A stretch of DNA of 64,000 nt from Caprella mutica (GCA_947561585.1 CANNZV010002301.1:220788-284787), one strand, 5' to 3'. Shown: positions 23,273 to 36,842, counted from the first letter of the stretch. The notes: a model not told the origin generated them from the letters alone. Program-made: numbers and translations.

Positions 23273-23463
23273 CAGTAGAACTTATCTATAGTAGACTCCT
23301 CTATAGTGAATGTAGAGACTTTATTAAGAGAGTTAGCCTGTATAGTGAACAGATTTTCGTTTGTCTGTCATGAATAGCATCAGTTTTGGGAACCTAACTG
23401 TTATTTGTTCACTATCAGGGTAGTTCTTTTACTTAGGACATTCACTATAGAGGAGTTCTACTG
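23273..23463. mobile_element. TA-target MITE family C, copy 1 (pogo/Tigger-like ends)
   Basis: The left end CAGTAGAAC and the right end GTTCTACTG are inverted and flanked by TA (23271-23272 and 23464-23465). CTCCTCTATAGTGAATG is repeated inverted near the other end. CAGTAGAAC-type ends with TA targets are typical of pogo/Tigger MITEs. Copy 2 is at 34870-35065. Confidence 0.8.
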
Positions 23464-26122
23464 TAGTGATGTAGAGAGAACAATTTAAAGAGAAACAGTT
23501 ATAGTGGGTTCATATATGATTATGTATGGGGCTCACATCTTGTTATTCTATAATTACACTATTTTATACTCTCTAAGTAGATTCGTTTAATATAAGAATT
23601 TCCTAATTTATGCATATGGTCTGAGGTATTCTGAAAACTGGCAATAAATTTAAATTTAAATTCCAATGTAAGTTTTCATATATTTTACAAGATGGATGAT
23701 GAAGTAAATTAGATGTTGCCTTTAATATTCAATTCTAGGGCACAGGTTATAACAACCACTTCTAAATGATTGACGATAGTTAAATTAGGTGTCTAATACT
23801 ATGTAATTGATCAATTACCCATAGGAATTTCACTGCACTTTGGCCACGTGAAGACTTTATAAGTACTTCCATGGAATTTTTCAACAATGTTGAACAGTAT
23901 TTTGTTCATAATAGTTCAGTGGCCTGGAACACTTTAGTCATGCAACTGTGAATGTGATGGAGAATTAGGGTACGAACAAATTTTACATTATATGAAACGA
24001 AAATCTGATGATTCAAGTTGGCTCTGACTTTATGAAACAATTTATTCAAGAATACAATAAAAGTAATTCACAAATAAGTATATAGAAGAGAATCTATAAA
24101 TAAATTAAGGTATTCGAGGCCCTTGTTAACCTCAAAAAAAGCTATATACACGTTTATGTAAGATCATTTAAGTAAGAAATAAATATTTTTTAAAAAAATT
24201 TACCTAGAATATTGATGATTATGGAAAACTGATGATTCTACAGTTTACTAAGGAAATACCTTGCATGTCTAACCTTTAGTTAGAAATATGAATCTATTTA
24301 TATAGAGATTCTTTTCTGATTTTAAATATTGAAATAAAGTGAGATTTCTTAAGATATCGAGTATACAAATCTCTATGATATAATGATATCACTCTTCTAT
24401 ATTGATTTTTCTACTCTTCAGAGTAAGTAATAAATGGAAAGGTTGTTAAAATTAATCAACTGGTTCAGAAGATATTTGAATATATTTTGATGATAATTAA
24501 ACTGGTTTTGAAAATGTCACTGTGGGATAATAAAATTGTTCCAGAAAATATTTGTTTATCTATATGTTTTTTTTTTAAGATTTTTAAAATTCACTCCGTC
24601 TAAAGATATCGTTCTTCAAAAGAAAAGAGCATTAGCTTTGTTTTTGTTTCATTTGATCTAAGGTTGAAGCGATGCATTGTTCGCGTGAACAAATTCGAGG
24701 AATGTTCTTTCGAAAAATATATGAAGAAAAGAAAATCTCTTAAACTTTTTTGAAGAGATGAGTTAACGAATTAAAAATTATTTCATTTGATGAAATATGC
24801 TAACTGACAATCATATGATCTCAGTCAAGAATGAATCTTAAAATGAAAAATAAAATTGTAAGAGTCAATACATATCAAACTAATCATCTTCTACGTGATT
24901 CTAAAAATTTAAAAAAAAAATCATCGAATTTTTTTTTCACATTTTTTGTTCAATTTGTGTTCAATAAAGATAGGATCGGAATACAATTGGAATCCAGTTC
25001 TGCAACAAATACATTCCAAGGTATCAGTTTGATCCCGAGGAAATTGGTTGAGTAAATAATAGAAAAGTGAAAGATTTACAGGACTTTCTTTGCAATAACC
25101 CCAGAGATGAAAGGAACAGAGCGATAAATCCTGAACTTCACAGTTAAATGTTCTTTCAGCGGAAGGATAAACGGAAGGATTGATATATAGAATTATTCGC
25201 ATATTTACTCACGAATTCAACTGTTAAATAGTTTTCAAATACTATTATTTATTATCAGAGCATTTATGTTTAGATAAAGAATTTCGTGAAATACATTATA
25301 AAATTCGTATGTTATTAAATTAATTCAACAAAATTATTAATTATTTTCAGAAACTGTTTATTTGTATATTTAAATATCTCCATATGTTTGAAATTTCAGA
25401 TATAATTAATAATATAAGGAAATGAATTTAAATATTTTCGTGTGAAGATTATTTCAAAAAACCTATTAAAGGTACAGTCGAAGAAAAATGTATCCCTAAT
25501 GATTTTTTGACCGTTCACTAATTTCACATTTCCAAAAATAAACTTTATTAATTGTAATGCTTTCAAATATTTAAAAATTGATTTTGTAGCTACACGACGA
25601 TAATTATTTAGGATTTGATGATGATTACTTTGATTTGAGAAATAAACATCATTCGGAGAATCGATCTTTTCTTCGATACACTTTAATAAAATTAAAGTAA
25701 AATTTACAACTAATAAATAGTAACTACTAACTAATATATAATTTTTATTTTATCGAAGATTATTGCAATTGTTCAAATGTAGAGCACGTATTTCGAAATT
25801 CGATAATTCTCATGACAGTATAGCTGTGTATCATTTCATAGTTATTACTTATGATAAAAATACCTATAATTAAAACAATTAAAAGGTACCTTAACTGAAA
25901 AAAAATGGTGGGGCCAAATAAAAAAGAGATGGTGTCATTTTCTTATAATTTGTCCTATGGATAAATTACCATAATAGAAGAATAGAAGAAACATTAAGGC
26001 CCGAAGAGCTAAATGCTTTTAGGGCAACCTATATAAAATTAAAATGTTACACATGATGGTCCTACCTATAAAGTTTGAAAGAATGAATTAACATACATAA
26101 TATTAAAAACAAAAGAAAAGTA
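23464..26122. other. gene-free AT-rich DNA, ending in the LINE 3' region
   Basis: No gene was recognised in 23464-25900. The opposed short frames at 24831-25202 overlap and have no domain. From about 25900 to 26122 the sequence is probably the 3' untranslated region of the minus-strand LINE that follows. Confidence 0.45.
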
Positions 26123-27626
26123 CTACTGGAGAGCAAGCAGATGGACTTTATAAGAACTTTTGAATTTACAGATACTAGAAATAGATTTCAAATTTTCACT
26201 AATATCATTCCACATGCTGCATCCTTTGTAATAAATACTACTTTGAGTTTTAGATCTACTGAAAAGAGGCAACGTTATATTTGAGGTGTTCCTAGTAGAA
26301 TAAGAATGTGCATTTGAGTGAGTGGTAATATAGTTTAACAATTCAGGGAAATAGCCATCAATATTAATAGTTTTATAAAAGAATACACCTGTTTTAAGTT
26401 TATGTAAATTATCTAAGTTCAGAATTTTAAGTTGAGTGAACATACCAGCGGTGTGTTCACGATGAGGTGCTTTTTTTATTGCACGTATTGCTCTTTTTTG
26501 TAAAGTGTGAATACTATTTGTTAAAAAATTTGAAATATTATACCAAAGTTCAATTGCATAGGAAATATTAGAATTAATGAAAGAGCTGTAAAACATTAGC
26601 AAAACATTCTCGGGAACAACATGATTAATTTTATTTAAAATGCCTATATATCTTGAAATTCTTATGGATAATCTACCAATGTGATTCGAAAAAGTTAAAT
26701 TGTTATCAAGTGAAAATCCAAGAAAATTAACTTCTCTTCCAAACTGTATTTCCACTCCGTCTATTACTATGGGACCGAGTTGATAAGAATTACGGTATGA
26801 GAAAACTGTATATTTTGTTTTGTCAGGGTTAATCATTATTTTATTTTTTTGCAGCCAGTTAGTAATCAAATTTAAATTCAAATTGATATCATTGTGAATT
26901 ATATGCAAAGCAGATTTTGGAAACTTCAAAGAAATAGTAGAATCATCAGCAAATAAAGTGAATTTGAAAAAGTTTGTACAGTTTAGAAAATCATTAAAAA
27001 ATATCAAAAACAGCAATCCACCTAGCACGCTCCCTTGGGGCACTCCACATGTAACTTCCAGATCATTAGACAATATATTATCTATAACAACTGACTGAGT
27101 ACGATTTGACAGATAAGATCGGAGCCATTCCAGTGGAGTACCCCTAACACCATAGTGAGACAATTTAGACAATAGTACATCATGTGACACAGAGTCGAAC
27201 GCTTTCTTTAAATCTAAAAACATAGAAAAATAGAGATCACCATCGTCTAAACTACTATATATATCACTAACAATATTAAGCATTGTTGAGTCGTACCTTT
27301 ACTTGACCTAAAACCATACTGATGTTCATAGAAAATATCATTGATTTCAAAATAGTTTACAAGTTTATTGTACATAACTCTTTCATATATTTTAGAATAA
27401 GTGGGCAATATTGATATCGGTCTGAAATTACCAACGCTTTCCTTGCACCTCCCTTATGGAGTGGTACTACTTTTGCTTTCTTTAAGCTTTGAGGAAATTG
27501 ACCATTTAAAAGTGACTTGTTTACCAAACATGCCAGAATTGGAGAAAGTACAAAGGATAAGCGCTTCAGAATAAATACAGGGAAAGAATTAACGTGACAT
27601 GGTTTGCTATTCAAAGACATTATCAC
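26123..27626 (-). pseudogene. CR1/Jockey-type LINE reverse transcriptase, 5'-truncated and frameshifted
   Basis: The main frame (26123-27283, 386 codons) has RT landmarks in order: DLKKAFDSVSHDVLL, GVPQGSVLGGLLFLIF, then FADDS in place of the usual YADD/FADD core, and a thumb-like C-terminal part. A second frame (27357-27626) carries the upstream RT block (SFPVFILKR, KAKVVPLHKGG). Between them the expected QYGFR motif lies in a different frame, so at least two frame breaks separate the parts. The apurinic endonuclease and ORF1 are absent, consistent with 5' truncation on insertion. The clade was assigned by motif style only. Confidence 0.85.
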
Positions 27627-28953
27627 TTATTTAATACATATAGATGAAATAGGTGAAACAAAAAAAGAATCTACATAATTGCCCGCTAAATACCCCCATA
27701 TGGTATTATTATATGGTATATAATAATATACCATAACTTTTTCTTTCTGGGAAGTCACCAAAATCTATTTCTCCTTTTCAATGATCTTCATCAAGATGGA
27801 GATTTTCTTAATGACTCAATATCAATTTATTATCGGAACTGAAATCTATAATAACCTTCTGGTGTCCCATCGACATCTGTGCGAGTAAATAGCAATCTAA
27901 GGGTAAATGAATTGGTAACATCCATCAGATGGCAGTGCGAAAATACAATGCGTCCCAGAAGTTACCCATCCTTTGATTTGGCAATTAATCTTTAATTAAA
28001 AATGCTAAACAAGAAAAATCGTACAATACTATGATTTTCATTGTGTGAATAATGAATATACTAGCGGTATTAGTTACTGATTTATAACGGAATAAAATAG
28101 GTCAGAAATTCCAGTGTGGCCCTTACATGTATTTATATGAATTGAAGTCACTCGTCTTTAGCTAATTGAATTTGTTCTAGTTAGGAAGCTATTCACTGCA
28201 GAGTAGGTACACATATTGAGGAGATGCGGACAACTTAATGTTACAAACTAATAAATATGTTTAGTGGATTAAGTACAAGAAAGTTTTTAATGTGGATTAT
28301 GTAAAAAATGATTTTACATATCTTTATAAATTAAAATTTGTATGATTCATCTGACTAAATAAATTTTATAAAATAATAGTGATTTCAATTAAATATAAGC
28401 TTCTTCAGATCATTGATGCAATAATTTGAGTGACGGTGTATAGATGCAAATTTAGAGTTAATTAAATAGTATTTTTTTTTTTGCTTATAAGCTTTTATAA
28501 AATAAAAAATTAATAATTCTGCGTGAATATTTTTGGAATAATATGATACAATTTCTCGAAAAGAAATTAATTTGATAATTATGAGTTAGATAAATATAGA
28601 GATTCATAAAATAGAGAAAGAATTATTTTTATATATATAAATTAGAGAGGTTATTAAAGATAGAACAAAAATACTATCGAGTTAAGTGAAAGAAGCACTA
28701 TTATATTAATCAATTATTCCATTCACGCAAAATTTATGTTAAAGGTGGAAAAATGAAATCTGCTAAGAATGAGAATTGTATTTTGTGTACACTTTTATTC
28801 ATATATATAACTTACTAAATTTGAATCCTCATGTTACCACGTTACGAAAAGATTATTACCATTTTGTGTCAATTCAGGAACACAAAAAACACTATTTTAT
28901 TTACCATTTAATTCCTTTTTTTTCCCCTAGAAGAAATCAGGCTCATTGGGCCT
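27627..28953. other. gene-free AT-rich DNA
   Basis: Near 27700-27735 there is a small palindromic run of ATATGGTAT/ATACCATA. Nothing else was recognised. Confidence 0.45.
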
Positions 28954-29166
28954 AAAAATACGTTTTGCATTCAGCGACTATTGCGATTTTCACTCAACGA
29001 TGATCGTCCAGCAATAGAAATACATAGAAATACTGTTCAGCGATAACCACTTCTTGCAAAATAGCTCGATATGAATAACATTGTATTAGTGCTTCGCGAT
29101 AATGACCGGGCACGACGATCGCTGATTGAAGATCGAAACAATCGCTGCATGCAAAACGTACCTTTA
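28954..29166. mobile_element. foldback family D element
   Basis: The left arm AAATACGTTTTGCATTCAGCG and the right arm CGCTGCATGCAAAACGTACC are reverse complements with a few mismatches. Inside, GCGATNNT phrases recur in both orientations. A half copy is at 20360-20405. Confidence 0.65.
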
Positions 29167-29802
29167 CTACTCATTTATATTTTTTGTAAATAATAATGTG
29201 TTTGATACGACTAGTTCTCCTGGTATCTAATACATGGGACCAGTTTGAATGAATCTTTGAAATCTTAATTCCATTTTCAACTCAAAGTCTGAAAATCTTC
29301 ACGAATCCGAAGAATTTAACCTACAGCGTTCTTAATTGGATAACTTTTGCAGTGAATTCGCAAAGTGATCAACATTTTCAAAATTGGCCACTGAAATCAA
29401 GAAATGCGTTTCACTAAATAAACCCATCATTTCATAGAGATGAATGAAATAAGATAAAGCAAACTGAATTCATCATCTTATTCACATTTGGAATAAAATA
29501 AAAGGCTTTTCTACCAAGAGAATTCCATTGCTTTACATTTACAAAAGTACAGAGATTGAGAACATTATTCTATTTATTTAACATTCAATTTATCGATTTA
29601 AATGAAGAATTAAGCAGCTCCCAGGAGTTCAATATACTAATCCTCATGCATATACAATAAGTATGTAAGAGGCTTACTGTGATATCAGACTCAATCACAA
29701 GCTATCATTGAAGATATAAAAGAATGTAACTGTAACATGCATTATAATACTTGAGAAATCGTTAGTATATTTTAAATAAGCAATAATAGTGAAGATATTC
29801 TA
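29167..29802. other. gene-free AT-rich DNA
   Basis: Nothing was recognised. Confidence 0.5.
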
Positions 29803-30665
29803 GATAAATTTCACCCCAGGTAAATTCCATCTCAGTTAAATTCCACCGCATTTAAATTCCACCGCAGTTAAATTTCACCTCAGTTAAATTCCATCTCAGT
29901 TAAATTCCATATCAGGTAAATTCCATCTCAGGTAAATTTCACCCCAGGTAAATTCCACCTCAGGTAAATTCCATCTCAGTTAAATTCCATCTCAGTTAAA
30001 TTCCATCTCAATTAAATTCCATCTCAATTAAATTCCATCTCAGTTAAATTCCATCTCAATTAAATTCCATCTCAATTAAATTCCATCTCAGTTAAATTCC
30101 ATCTCAGTTAAATTTCACCTCAGGTAAATTCCATCTCAATTAAATTCCATCTCAGTTAAATTCCATCTCAGTTAAATTTCACCTCAGGTAAATTCCATCT
30201 CAATTAAATTCCATCTCAATTAAATTCCATCTCAGTTAAATTCCATCTCAGTTAAATTCCATCTCAGTTAAATTTCACCTCAGGTAAATTCCATCTCAAT
30301 TAAATTCCATCTCAATTAAATTCCATCTCAGTAAAATTCCATCTCAGTTAAATTTCACCTCAGGTAAATTCCATCTCAATTAAATTCCATCTCAGTTAAA
30401 TTCCATCTCAGTTAAATTTCACCTCAGGTAAATTCCATCTCAATTAAATTCCATCTCAATTAAATTTCACCTCAGGTAAATTCCATCTCAATTAAATTCC
30501 ATCTCAATTAAATTCCATCTCAGTTAAATTCCATCTCAATTAAATTCCATCTCAATTAAATTCCATCTCAGTTAAATTCCATCTCAGTTAAATTCCATCT
30601 CAGTTAAATTTCACCTCAGGTAAATTCCATCTCAGTTAAATTCCATCTCAGTTAAATTCCATCCC
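29803..30665 (+). repeat. 16-bp satellite with higher-order structure, about 54 units
   Basis: The base unit is TAAATTCCATCTCAGT. Variants (CAGT, CAAT, CAGG at the unit end; TTTCACC in place of TTCCATC) recur in blocks. The variant TTTCACCTCAGG occurs at 30113, 30177, 30273, 30353, 30417, 30465 and 30609. The spacings are 64, 96, 80, 64, 48 and 144, all multiples of 16. Confidence 0.93.
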
Positions 30666-31258
30666 TAAAATCAAACTAGGTCAACAATAATTAGTAACAG
30701 ATGTGGACCTTGAATATATGCAAATTATTTTGAAACCATAGAAGTACTCAAGTCTCCTGTCAAGCTCAAATTAAAAATTTTTCGTGAAATGTATGAAGAG
30801 TTTTATTCATCATAAAATAAAAAAATTATAACAAAAATAAAGAGAATATTTTAAGATAGAAAGATACAGTTGCACGAAACTAAAAATTCTGAGAGATATT
30901 TTTTTAACTGAAGTAATGATTGAGTATTCTTCATGTGTTCAGAAAAAGCACCCCAACTATATGGACTCGCAAATGATACACTTGACTGGCTCTTAGTCTT
31001 ATGAAATGAGGGAACAATTAGATTCAATCTAAATCGAGTTAATGCTGATGGAGTGATGGGGGTATCTGTAAAGGTCAGATGGCTAAAATAGATAGCTCCT
31101 ATAAAAAGGAAGAAAAGTGCTCATTGGCTTCTAATTTGCATATGCTTCTAACAGAAGCTCTCTTTGAATTCTGAATAATTACATCTGGTTATATACTGGT
31201 GAATGGTATCAATCATCAATTTCATACACGGGAAAGGGTAGGATTACATTAAATATCT
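30666..31258. other. gene-free DNA
   Basis: No gene was recognised. The part next to the Penelope-like element could be decayed element sequence, but no coding motif is readable. Confidence 0.4.
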
Positions 31259-31365
31259 AATAGTTATGAAATAGATTAATATGAGAATGATCAGAAAACA
31301 GTAGGAAGATATCATCTACATATCTACGATAAAATTTAGGTTTAAATTCTAAGGGGCAATCATCT
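31259..31365 (-). pseudogene. inverted fragment of the adjacent Penelope-like RT
   Basis: These 107 bases are the reverse complement of 31874-31980, the segment coding around the YVDD motif. The fragment ends at 31365, one base before the N at 31366, after which the forward RT frame begins. Confidence 0.88.
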
Positions 31366-31366
31366 N
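31366..31366. other. ambiguous base at an inversion junction
   Basis: The only N noticed in the window. It lies exactly between the inverted fragment and the forward element, so the junction may be an assembly join rather than real DNA. Confidence 0.9.
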
Positions 31367-31367
31367 A

Positions 31368-32849
31368 TATGACTATCTGCACTGTTCAGGATCTAAACCA
31401 GGAGTACTTTATGGACTACCAAAAGTACACAAAATTGGGGCACCACTGCGACCTATTCTTTCGGCTATAGGAACTTCAGGATACAAAATTGCTAAATTTC
31501 TTCTACCTCTCCTAAAACCCATCACCACCAATCAATATACGGTTCAGGACTCATTCTCTTTTGTTCAAGAAATCACTAAAATCAGGAATTCAAACTCATT
31601 ATGCATGGCTAGTTTCGACATCAAATCTTTGTTCACCAATATACCTTTGGATGAAACCATCGAAATTGCTACTTCGTCTCTCTACTCGGACCCAATGTTG
31701 TCTCCCAGTTTATCTTCATGTTTCTTCAAGCAGTTACTACAGCTTGCTGTTAAGAATGTCATCTTCCTTTTCAATGGTAAGTTATTTTCCCAATTTGATG
31801 GTGTAGGTATGGGAAATCCGCTTGGTCCCACTCTTGCGAATGTCTTTTTATGTTTTCATGAACAACGTTGGCTAGATGATTGCCCCTTAGAATTTAAACC
31901 TAAATTTTATCGTAGATATGTAGATGATATCTTCCTACTGTTTTCTGATCATTCTCATATTAATCTATTTCATAACTATTTGAACACGAAGCATTCTAAT
32001 ATTAAATTCACTTCGGACATTGAGAAAAATAACTGCCTAAATTTTTTAGATGTAGACATTAATCGTATTGATAATAGTTTTACCACTAAAGTTTATCGTA
32101 AAAAGACATTCACAGGATTGGGATTAAGATTTGATTCTTTCATACCGACATCTTACAAAGTTAATTTAATTACTTGTCTTGTTCATAGAGCGTATGCGAT
32201 TTGCTCGAATTATATAGATTTTGATGCCGAATTATCACACTTGCGTAATTTTTTCTCTGGTAATCGTTATCCTCAAAATTTATTTGATATATTTGTCTCT
32301 AAATTCTTAAATTCAGTTCATACTCCACTTAAACCTAAATTAACGGTTCCTAAATTTGACATTTTCGTATCCCTTCCTTATTTGGGTGATTCAAGCATTA
32401 AATGTAAACAAGAACTTAACTCATTACTTAACAAATTTTACCCCCAAATTAAACTAAATTTTGTTTTCAAAAATGAAACCACTATTGGTTCATTTTTCCC
32501 TTATAAAGATAAAATCCCACCTTTACTGTCATCTGGTCTCATTTATAAATACTCATGTGGACAGTGCCAGTCCACTTACATTGGTGAGACCATGATGCAG
32601 TTAAAGGTGAGAATTTCTCAGCATAAGGGAATATCCTTTAGAACAAATAACCCCTATAGCTCCCCACCTTTCAGTTCAATTCGTAATCATTCTTTAGATA
32701 ATAATCACCCAATTAAGGAAGAAAATTTCAAAATTTTGCAAACTTCAAACCAGTGTGATATTCGTTTATTGGAATCTATATACATTCATAAACAGTCTCC
32801 ATCGCTCAATGAACAAGCAAGTTCATTTAACTTAGCTATTTTGGGTTAA
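31368..32849 (+). pseudogene. Penelope-like element RT plus GIY-YIG endonuclease, 5'-truncated
   Basis: An open frame of 493 codons runs from the N to the stop. In order it shows YGLPKVHK (a hallmark of Penelope-like RTs), FDIKSLFTNIPL, GVGMGNPLGPTLAN, YVDDIFLLF (catalytic aspartates), NFLDVDI, and near the C-terminus a GIY-YIG nuclease core (GLIYKYSCGQC, STYIGE, LKVRISQHKG). The frame has no stop, but the region before the LPKVHK motif is missing, so this is a truncated copy rather than a working one. The first internal ATG (31605) is not a natural start because homology extends well upstream of it. Confidence 0.92.
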
Positions 32850-33576
32850 TAACTTATTATTTCTTTGATTTTTCCTTTTTCTTTATTATTTGTGAATTAA
32901 TTAGGTGACTTTATTAATTTAGGTATCCATAATACTTCTTATTTCTACTTAATTTGTTTAAAATTAGTCAAAATTAGGATATTGATAATGAATTATTCGA
33001 AAGCTCTAGAAAAATAAAAGGATGGAAACTTTTTTTGTCGTCTCACTCGCTCTTCACTTCATAAATTAACGTTCTAATGAAATACATGATTATGAAAAAT
33101 TTAAAATTGTTGAACTTATTTGCTTGTAGTTCGTAATATGGATACACATTGGGTGGTGACTGGGCAATTCCTCGCCTGAACAATTTTCCGTAAGCACAAA
33201 TCGCCGCTAGGATAATTCGCCGTGTGATTTATGTTTCATCGCCGTATACATCATAAACATATAAATAAATATTATAAATATTTAACTGGGTGTTGTAAAT
33301 TAGTTATCAAATTTTCTTAGCCCTATTTGAAAATATTGGCTTTTCCATTTCAAAAGTTAAGTGAATTGTTTTTAAATAAGATTTTGACCGCAAACTATTA
33401 TATATAAATAAATTATTAATGTAATTTTCTTCGTTCTGTTTAAAAGTATTTTGCTAAAAATAATTAGCTATTGGATAGTTTGGGTTGACTTCTTCATACG
33501 TTTCATGACCTATAAAAATCACTTTAGTTTAATACTAGTATATCAGCTTTATATTTTTGTTTTAGGTAGGCAGCCG
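32850..33576. other. 3' flank of the Penelope-like element; otherwise featureless
   Basis: The first part is probably the element's 3' untranslated region; its end is unclear. Near 33160-33240 there are loose repeats of ATTCGCCGTG-type phrases. No gene was seen. Confidence 0.4.
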
Positions 33577-33832
33577 TAGGCTAATAGGTTATATTTACTA
33601 TCACCTCTTCATTTTCCTCTTCTATTCGTGAGTGCAGCAACCGATGCTTGTGTCCCTTTTCATCACATTCCTTTGTAAGTGACTGCATTCACGGAGTAGC
33701 TTTTTTACAGCCTCTGTTTAAGGAGCCAATTTCCTTTCTGACTCTTTCTTCCAGTGACCAGTTCCTTGTATTTAATTTCCTTTTGACGTCAACGATATGG
33801 CCTTTGGTTCGAAGCAGACGTTAAACCCCTAC
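33577..33832 (-). repeat. dispersed repeat R2, copy 1 (inverted)
   Basis: The reverse complement matches 36843-37110 and 42002-42240 along its length (TAGGGGTTTAACGTCTGC at one end, CATTTTCCTCTTC and CACTCACG/CGTGAGTG blocks inside). It is truncated at the left side. On plus, GGTTCGAAGC near 33807 resembles a pol III B box, but this is weak. Confidence 0.7.
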
Positions 33833-34869
33833 TAAATTTAAATTAATAGCTCTAATTGTTTTGATGCTTGAAATATTCGCACATAGAATATGTGACGACA
33901 AATGAAACAAATTGAAATAATGAAATTTATCAACTATTGTTTCACATCAGTCTTGTGCGTATAGCAATAATTCCTTGTTTAAATTTAAAATATTTTTAAA
34001 TACATGTGAACTTGAAAAAAACACGACGATTTGTCCTAGAACCACATTATGTAAATCAAAAAAATATGTCTTCTTTTTATACAATAAATCCCATAGAAAA
34101 AAAAAGTGAATTAAACGGGGGCTGCAGTTCGTAACATAGATACAATTTTAAAAAAGGTCTCATCCACAACATGTTGGTAGCCAATTGTCCCACTCATCCC
34201 TCTCTACCGGTAGGTTGGTTGGAGACTTTCATCGAATCCCATCGTCACCCTATCTTGAGCCTATAGAACTCGTGAACTTGACTTATTGAACAGAGACGGA
34301 CCTTCATGGATGCAATCTTCCTGCCTCCGCTAGCCAACCGTAAGATGCCTCTCCTCCCTCCAAATAATATTGGTCCTCCTATTTTAGTCTGAACTAATGA
34401 CAACCGACAGATTCTAAAAATAACTTTTCCTATAATTTCTGTCAAAGTGGAAATAACATACTCGAAAAGGACGTATAAATAGCCAACATATCCTGTTTCA
34501 AACTGTAAATTATTCTCTCTACCACCAAAAATAATTGATTAAATTGAAATATCCTATTACATTATTCCTAGTCCAGCTTCATAAAGATCATTACCATTAA
34601 CAAAACAAATTGATCTGAAGATTTTGTACCAACAAGTATACACCTGCATTAAATTGTGACAATGTGTATCCCATTTTTATCATACAGACATGATAAATAG
34701 CTAGGTGCTCACAGAGCTAACCAAGCAATAATGTAAACTTGAAATTTTAGCATTGTGGGAACCTATCTTGATTTTCATCGCTGATGTAAAAAGGTAAATA
34801 TATACAAGGAACATCAAAGAATCAGACAGAAAGGAACGTGACCCCATGAAAAAGTCACCAATATACGTA
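33833..34869. other. gene-free AT-rich DNA
   Basis: No gene was recognised. The 66-codon frame at 34245-34445 has no familiar domain. Confidence 0.45.
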
Positions 34870-35065
34870 CAGAAGTTTAAGAACTCCTCTATAGTGTCCT
34901 GAGTAAGGAACAAACATGAATAGTGAACAAATTTTCTTTAGTCTGTCGAATTGCCAACAGTTTTCTATAACTGATGGCCTTTCATTGCAGACTGAAGAAA
35001 ATTTGTCGACTATTAGAGGTAGTTCTCTTACTCAGGACTCTAAATTCACTATAGAGGATTTCTGC
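34870..35065. mobile_element. TA-target MITE family C, copy 2
   Basis: It shares CTCCTCTATAGTG, TAGTGAACAAATTTTC and GGTAGTTCTCTTACTCAGGAC with copy 1 at 23273. Ends are degraded (CAGAAG at left, TTTCTG at right), with TA on both sides. Confidence 0.7.
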
Positions 35066-35092
35066 TATACCAACAATACTTACTTATAACTA

Positions 35093-35262
35093 GGGTTGTG
35101 ACAATATGCGTTTAAAATCATAGATCCCAAGAATATCATAGATGAAACGAAATGGTATCGAATACTATATACCGCTGCTGTAGAACAATTCAATACTCTT
35201 CAATTCTCTCAGTCTATAATATTTTGGGGATCTATGATTTTAAACGCATATTGTCACAACCC
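35093..35262. mobile_element. TA-target MITE family B, copy 2 (170 bp)
   Basis: Inverted ends begin GGGTTGTGACAATATGCG and continue for about 40 bases (TTTAAAATCATAGATCCC). TA lies on both sides. It is far shorter than copy 1 at 2396 and lacks its subterminal arrays. Confidence 0.85.
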
Positions 35263-36842
35263 TACTCATAACAAACTAAATGCTTAACAAATGGGGTTAA
35301 TAAAATTCAGAATATATGTGCATATGTAGTTTATTTTTTGATATGTTAAGGCACTGGAAACCAGTGAAGAATTGTACTCTCTACACTAGATTGTATTATT
35401 ATGTAAAACAATGTAATTAAATATCCATCTTCGATATAAGAGCAAGATAATGTATATTGAGCAATTTGTATTTAAAATATAAGAGATGTAAACAGTGTTA
35501 TTTTTTCCTAACCTTTAATATGTTTAATCTGACATAAGAGATGTTCTAAAATTAAGAAATATATTAACGTTCGTATACAAACAATAAACTAAAACTAACT
35601 CGAGGTGCCTTATGTTAAATCTTTCGTTTTTGGAATGTTTTCTTATATATTCGCAACGTAGAACATGCACAATTAATTAGATAAAACATCTGTTTCTGAA
35701 CCAATGGTCGCTGAAGTGAATAGTTATACAGTTAATTTGAAATCACAGTTACACTACACTACACAACCACTTTTTCGCGGATGGTACTATATTTAAGTAT
35801 AAACTCTGAAGCAGTACAACAATCAACAAAAACATCGAAGTTTAACATATAAATAACAAAAATAAAGACAAGCAAGCAAAATCATTCACACTGGCAATCG
35901 AGAAAAGGAACTGTTGAGTTTATGGATGCAAGAAAGCTACTGCGATACATTCTTAACATAGAAATAACAATCGATTTTTTTTTTTTATAAAATATTTGTT
36001 TGGAATATTCGACTTAATTCTATAAGATAATTATGGCAATTAGAGACTATGCTAGCAATGACATTAAAAATAAACAATCAGATCTGTGAAAATACTGCGT
36101 TAAATTAGGTACCATAAATAAATGGCTACATACCAGTTGTGACAATCTTGAATTTGGAAATTAATAGATATGAACACACTTTTTTTTTATAAAGAGTGAA
36201 CACAAATTTAATTGAAAATGGAATTTACTCACAAAATTTCCATATTTTCAAGATTACATTATATAATAATATTATATTTATTAATATCTTTATAATAATT
36301 TTATGTAGCTAGCTACTAGTGAACATGAATTTATTCAATATCTAGATTCAAATTGATGTAACTAGCCTAGCTTAAATATAAAAGTTTCAATAACCAGATC
36401 AATCCAGTTACACTAATAACAGTTAAAGTGAATTAACTTATAACTACCGACTATTGAACTACTCTGTTGAAGTTATTACAATAAAATAGAAAAATTAGAG
36501 AGCTGCAAAAAAAAACCTAATAAAGTTTGTTTTTGTTTAGATTGTTCTGAAACCTAATTATATTCACAAAAATTCCAAGTTGACATCATTAATAGTTACA
36601 CCAAAAGCTGCAAATCATTAGCTAAATAAAGTAGGTTTAGAAATATATCCAGAAGCCAGTTACACAAAAACAGCAAAAAAAAAATTCTAGATTTTGAGAA
36701 TTTCTCGAGTTTTCAAAATCTCATGTGGATAAATAACATTTAAATATTTGAGAAGAAACAGAATGATTAGCCTTGCTTTGGTATCAAAAAAGAAATGTAT
36801 TGGTACAAATATTCCGTAGACTGTGATCAGTAATTAATTTAT
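35263..36842. other. gene-free AT-rich DNA
   Basis: Nothing was recognised. The last bases hold the left half of the 14-base direct repeat that flanks the next element. Confidence 0.45.

Noticed and set aside
26123..27283. functional host reverse transcriptase
   Set aside because: The frame lacks the endonuclease and ORF1 and is separated from the upstream RT block by frame breaks, so it is a dead LINE copy.
29803..30665. CRISPR-like array
   Set aside because: Units are contiguous, with no unique spacers, and the setting is a eukaryotic genome.
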